6,883 nt of DNA from Bacteroidia bacterium. GTDB lineage: Bacteria > Bacteroidota > Bacteroidia > Bacteroidales > BM523. The notes beneath the pieces were generated by a model. That model did not search any database and was not told the DNA's origin. It was given only the letters and a program-made list of their open reading frames with translations. The translations under genes were made by a program, and so were the position numbers. Where the stretch lies: positions 1-6,883 of the forward strand of contig JACQWN010000094.1 of assembly GCA_016209245.1 (NCBI GenBank), in the 5' to 3' direction. Below are positions 4,400 through 6,883 of the stretch, in pieces (position 1 is the first letter of the stretch; each line of letters opens with the position of its first letter).

Positions 4400-4430
4400 C
4401 AAATTTAATTTAACAATTTCTAACTTCAAA
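4400..4430 (-). promoter_or_regulatory. Bacteroidota-type promoter for module 4
   Basis: On the minus strand TTTG (4430-4427), 19 bases, then TAAATTTG (4407-4400) match the Bacteroidota consensus in both boxes and spacing. The ATG is at 4380. The -33 box lies inside the perfect 12-base palindrome TTCAAATTTGAA (4425-4436), which could be an operator. Confidence 0.58.
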
Positions 4431-4444
4431 TTTGAAACTTTGTA
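4418..4444. repeat. Heptamer-like spacer repeats next to tail R4
   Basis: On the plus strand TTCTAAC (4418-4424), TTCAAAT (4425-4431) and TTGAAAC (4432-4438) are in seven-base phase, then six more bases lead to the stop codon of tail R4. This is the same unit type as behind R1 and R3, with the phase off by one base at the tail. Confidence 0.5.
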
Positions 4445-4624
4445 TTATCTTATCACCAATTTCTTGTGGAAAAGGTTATTATTTGAAGAAGCAACAATGT
4501 AATAAGTGCCAGACGCAAGGCGGGAATAGGGATCAATCGCTTCAACCGTATAAATATTCGAATCGGTTATTATAACTTTGGAATACAATTGTTCGCCTAA
4601 GGTATTTACAACTAACGCACAGTG
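4445..4624 (-). pseudogene. T9SS sorting-domain tail fragment R4 (59 codons plus stop)
   Basis: This is the longest of the tail fragments. It reads HCALVVNTLGEQLYSKVI, then ITDSNIYTVEAIDPYSRLAS, then GTYYIVASSNNNLFHKKLVI, Arg and a stop. It covers most of a T9SS type A sorting domain (N-T-L-G-E-x-L, GTYY, KKLVI) but lacks the leading FPNP strand and any start or signal peptide. An in-frame TAA lies just upstream (4627-4625). The exported-protein gene ends 13 bases away in a different frame, so as it stands this is not that protein's own sorting domain. Confidence 0.78.
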
Positions 4625-4637
4625 TTAGAGTTGCATA

Positions 4638-4976
4638 TCATTCATTCCTAATAATCATTACTGGTGCATCAGGACATTCGTGGCGGTTGCTGTTATAGTC
4701 TGCTACGCAACTTTGTATTCGACCACGGATACCTGGGTCTAATGATTCATACTCTACACGAATGTATAATTGGTTAGAGGTCTCAGTAATCTTACTCGTA
4801 ACACCCAAGGCATTTAAACACGAATACACTTCAGTAAAAAGATTTCTGACACATTGATTTATTTGAGTCTGATCATAATTAGACTCAAAGATAGCAACTT
4901 TTTTAACCTGAGCAAAATTGAAAACACCCAGGGCTGATACAGTCAAAAACAAAATAATAAATACGACCTTTTTCAT
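4638..4976 (-). CDS. Exported four-cysteine hypothetical protein (112 aa)
   Basis: The frame runs from ATG at 4976-4974 to TGA at 4640-4638. A clear signal peptide (MKKVVFIILFLTVSALGVFN, then FA) suggests cleavage after residue 22, giving a mature protein starting QVKKVAIFES. The mature part has cysteines at 42, 53, 90 and 101 (QCVRNLF, YSCLNAL, QSCVADY, HECPDAP), which suits two disulfide bonds in the periplasm or outside. N-L-x-Y-I-R-V-E-Y-E-S is a likely strand and PGIRGRIQSCVADYNSN a likely helix. I do not recognise a family. The ribosome binding site is unusually strong for Bacteroidota: GGAGG (4988-4984), seven bases before the start. A sorting-domain fragment (R4) lies just downstream but in another frame. 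Confidence 0.78.
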   Translation of the reverse strand: MKKVVFIILFLTVSALGVFNFAQVKKVAIFESNYDQTQINQCVRNLFTEVYSCLNALGVTSKITETSNQLYIRVEYESLDPGIRGRIQSCVADYNSNRHECPDAPVMIIRNE

Positions 4977-5052
4977 ATTTTATCCTCCATATTTTAATTG
5001 GTTACTTGTATGTTTTCATAAGATTATACGTTTTAAAGTCCTAAATCTAAAA

Positions 5053-5076
5053 CCTGTGGTGAACCCAGTCGAACCA
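5053..5076. repeat. REP-like GTTCGACTGGGTTCACCAC motif
   Basis: On the minus strand this spacer reads TGGTTCGACTGGGTTCACCA and then CAGG. It resembles the TTCGACTssGCTCACCAC class of dispersed intergenic repeats seen in many Bacteroidota genomes. It lies 11 bases after the stop of the large T9SS gene. Only one copy is in the window, so the repeat nature is from memory. Confidence 0.35.
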
Positions 5077-5087
5077 TCCTAAACCCC

Positions 5088-6113
5088 CTACTCTTTAACA
5101 ACCCGCTCCTTATAATTGATATGAGCGCTTATTACCGACAACATATACAATCCCCTGGCATAAGGCGACATATCCAATGTAATGAAATAATTGCCCTGCT
5201 GCATGTCGTATTTCTTATTAAATACACGTTTACCTGAAAAGTCGAACATGCTTACATCAATAGGCTCGGTATAAGCGGAGGTAAAGAATATATCTAAGGT
5301 ATTCTTTGTGGGGTTGGGGAAGAGCATGATTTTGCTTACTTTGACGCAATTAACGGTGACGATATTGCTATATTCGGATTTACCGTCATAGTCGGTTTGT
5401 TTGAGCAGGTAATAAGCTGTTCCCGGAAGGGGTTCATAATCAATTACAGAGTATTCTTTTGTTGTATTGGAATTACCGGCGCCGTCAACGGTGGTAAGGA
5501 TTTCCCATGTGTAACTATCAGCGCTTCGTTCGATGGTAAAATAATCATTATTCTCTTCTGAGGTAGTGAGCCAATTTATATTTACTTTTCCATCAAAACA
5601 TTGACCATCAATATCAAGAAGTTCTATGGGTAGTGGTTTTGATCCTTTGACAATAACACGCGGTGAAAAATAAGTCTGTCCTGTGACAGTAATTGTACCA
5701 ATTCCTGTAGCAACACCATTTGTGCCGGATAATGAAACAGTTCCTATAGCGCCTCCTTTTCCATCATCCCAACCTGTACCAGACCAGTGTTGCACTCCCA
5801 GTTCAGTCGTTTTATCAGCAGGATCGGTCATAGTATTTTCATCGCCCAGATAAGACAATGATAAAGTCACTGCAGGAATCGGTGAAGCGACAGATGAAGT
5901 AATATCCCACCAGCGGTCAATTGCGCTTGACAAGTTAGTGCCGATACCTGTCATACTTGTAACAGCAGCCACATTACTTGCCGCAGCCCACGGTTGATTG
6001 TCTGGATCTGCAGTCGGTCTGGTAGATATTGAAATATTTCCTACATCACCTGCTACAGAATTATTGAATGTTACCGGAATATAGCTACCGCTGGATGTTA
6101 CTGTTGTTAATAA
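5088..6113 (-). pseudogene. C-terminal part of a T9SS-secreted surface protein (frameshifted from 6085-6883)
   Basis: This frame has no convincing start of its own: a GTG at 5972 lies mid-domain, and the open frame runs up to a stop at 6116-6114. It continues the protein of 6085-6883 with SGSYIPVTFNNSVAGDVGNI. A strand-rich domain follows (ELGVQHWSGTGWDDGKGG, about 5750-5800). Next is the phylum-typical block LPIELLDIDGQC, SEENNDYFTIERS, YYLLKQTDYDGK (about 5380-5625), and a type A sorting domain (KIMLFPNPTKNTLDI to LDMSPYARGLYML and ERVVKE, about 5336-5088). T9SS cargo proteins carry this domain for export across the outer membrane and surface attachment. Reading as one gene with 6085-6883 needs a single shift near 6097-6113, from an extra base or a read error. 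Confidence 0.85.
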
Positions 6114-6883
6114 TTAAATTGCTCACTGTATTTGCTGTTGAAGTAGTGAATGTTCCTGTTACCTGGGCGGCTGTGCCATTATAAACATAAGTTCCTCCTG
6201 AATAGTATGTGCGACCATCCGTAGTTTGTATGTTACCAACTGCACCATCTGCAACATCACTTAAACCAGCAGCACTGCCAATTCCCAAAGTGGCGCCGCT
6301 GGCAAGTGTAAACAAACCTGCACCGGATACAGGATAATTGCTGCAATTTAGAATGCCTCCGCTTTCAACAGTAAAAGTTCTTGAAGTTGCAACATCGCCT
6401 ATTTTTGTACCGGTCATTGTAACTGTTTTTCCGGTTTTGATGTTTGTTTTACCGAGAGTAACAGTTCCGCCTGTTTGAGACCATGTTACTGATGCTGTAC
6501 CTCCTGTTAAATTCAATTCGGATAAACCATCACCTGCGACATTTAAATTTACAGTACCGCCCGAAATATTTACATTGCCGCCAACATTTAAGATAGCTTT
6601 AGTGTCAGACAACCCACATTTATAATCTTCTAAGGTCCCTGCAGTTATTATCAAATCACCGGTTATATTAACTGTAACTAATCCGGTCTGATTACAAACA
6701 ACACCAGCGGCATTATAACCAGTAGCTATTTTCCACCATCCTCCGCTGAATATCAAATTACCGCCGATAGTTATTGTTTCATTAGCTTCATCGTAAAGAT
6801 AATTATTATTACCTATTCGCCTCCATTCAAAGTTACCTTGAATGTTGGTTAGCACAGAACCCATTCCAAAGTTACCCGTCGTA
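6085..6883 (-). pseudogene. Beta-helix region of the same T9SS surface protein, 5' end outside window
   Basis: The frame is open from the window edge (TTGNFGMGSVLTNIQGNFEW) and ends in TAG at 6087-6085. The ATG at 6864 is internal, because the frame continues upstream of it. The protein is a run of degenerate 18-25 residue repeats rich in Gly, Thr, Asn and Val (ITIGGNLIFSGG, VNITGDLIITAGT, NVGGNVNISGGT, ELNLTGGTASV, FTVESGGILN, TLASGATLGIG). This is the look of a right-handed parallel beta-helix adhesin. The last repeat, TVSNLIINNSN, is broken and ends NIQR-stop. In the neighbouring frame the expected continuation TVTSSGSYIPV runs on, so the two frames belong to one gene. Function is inferred as adhesion or another surface role. 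Confidence 0.85.

Noticed and set aside
4610..4632. CTAAC...GCGTTAG inverted arms resembling an integron attC core.
   Set aside because: The spacing is only 17 bases, neither core box matches RYYYAAC/GTTRRRY fully, and the bases are explained as coding for CALVVNT of the sorting-domain fragment R4.
462..4976. A prophage fragment, suggested by small membrane proteins resembling holins.
   Set aside because: No phage structural, lysis enzyme, integrase or replication genes are seen. The two-segment proteins come in four paralogous copies with their own partners.
5970..5972. GTG as the true start of a separate 294-residue T9SS protein.
   Set aside because: The frame is open upstream to 6113 and encodes a continuation of the beta-helix protein. 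There is no signal peptide after the GTG, which a T9SS cargo would need.

Overview
The window looks like accessory DNA from a member of the Bacteroidota that has a type IX secretion system (T9SS). The evidence is a surface protein (5088-6883) ending in the sequence block typical of that phylum (LPIELL, SEENNDYF, LKQTDYDGK) and a type A sorting domain (FPNPTKN). Further support comes from TAnnTTTG-type promoters, high AT content and an AT-rich short tandem repeat style between genes. Every gene I can support is on the minus strand, so gene order is read from high to low coordinates. The exact genus cannot be told.

Layout, in the direction of transcription. First (6883-5088) is the 3' part of a large secreted beta-helix/T9SS protein whose frame is broken once near 6097-6113. 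Then comes a small exported four-cysteine protein (4976-4638). From 4637 to 1202 there is a dense patchwork of very small genes: four copies of a two-gene membrane module (a 59-67 residue protein with two membrane segments, followed by a 33-45 residue protein with one), a DUF5678-like protein, an overlapping DUF7718-like/DUF5647-like pair, and an unrecognised 99-residue protein. Last (1109 to the window edge) are two adjacent Uma2-family nuclease-fold genes.

The most striking structure is what lies between the small genes. Five times, a short 3' fragment of a T9SS sorting-domain gene (ending KKLVIR-stop in four cases, and in one case a deleted copy of the LDMSPYA tail of the 5088 gene) starts within about 2-15 bases of the stop codon of an unrelated gene. 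Four of the five tails are followed at once, or almost at once, by a short tandem repeat (period 7 or 11). The pattern is gene stop, sorting-domain tail, tandem repeat, next gene, which resembles an array of cassettes joined at gene 3' ends. Two of the tails differ at 16 of 33 codons, yet only one difference changes an amino acid, so they come from separate genes that were under protein-level selection.

How the genes work together is inference. The stop/start overlaps (ATGA, ATGGATGA, ATGAATAA) show translational coupling within each pair. The repeated two-gene membrane module and the DUF7718/DUF5647-like pair are the best candidates for undescribed two-component systems, of toxin-antitoxin, defence or membrane-stress type. 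No known catalytic motif in them proves this.
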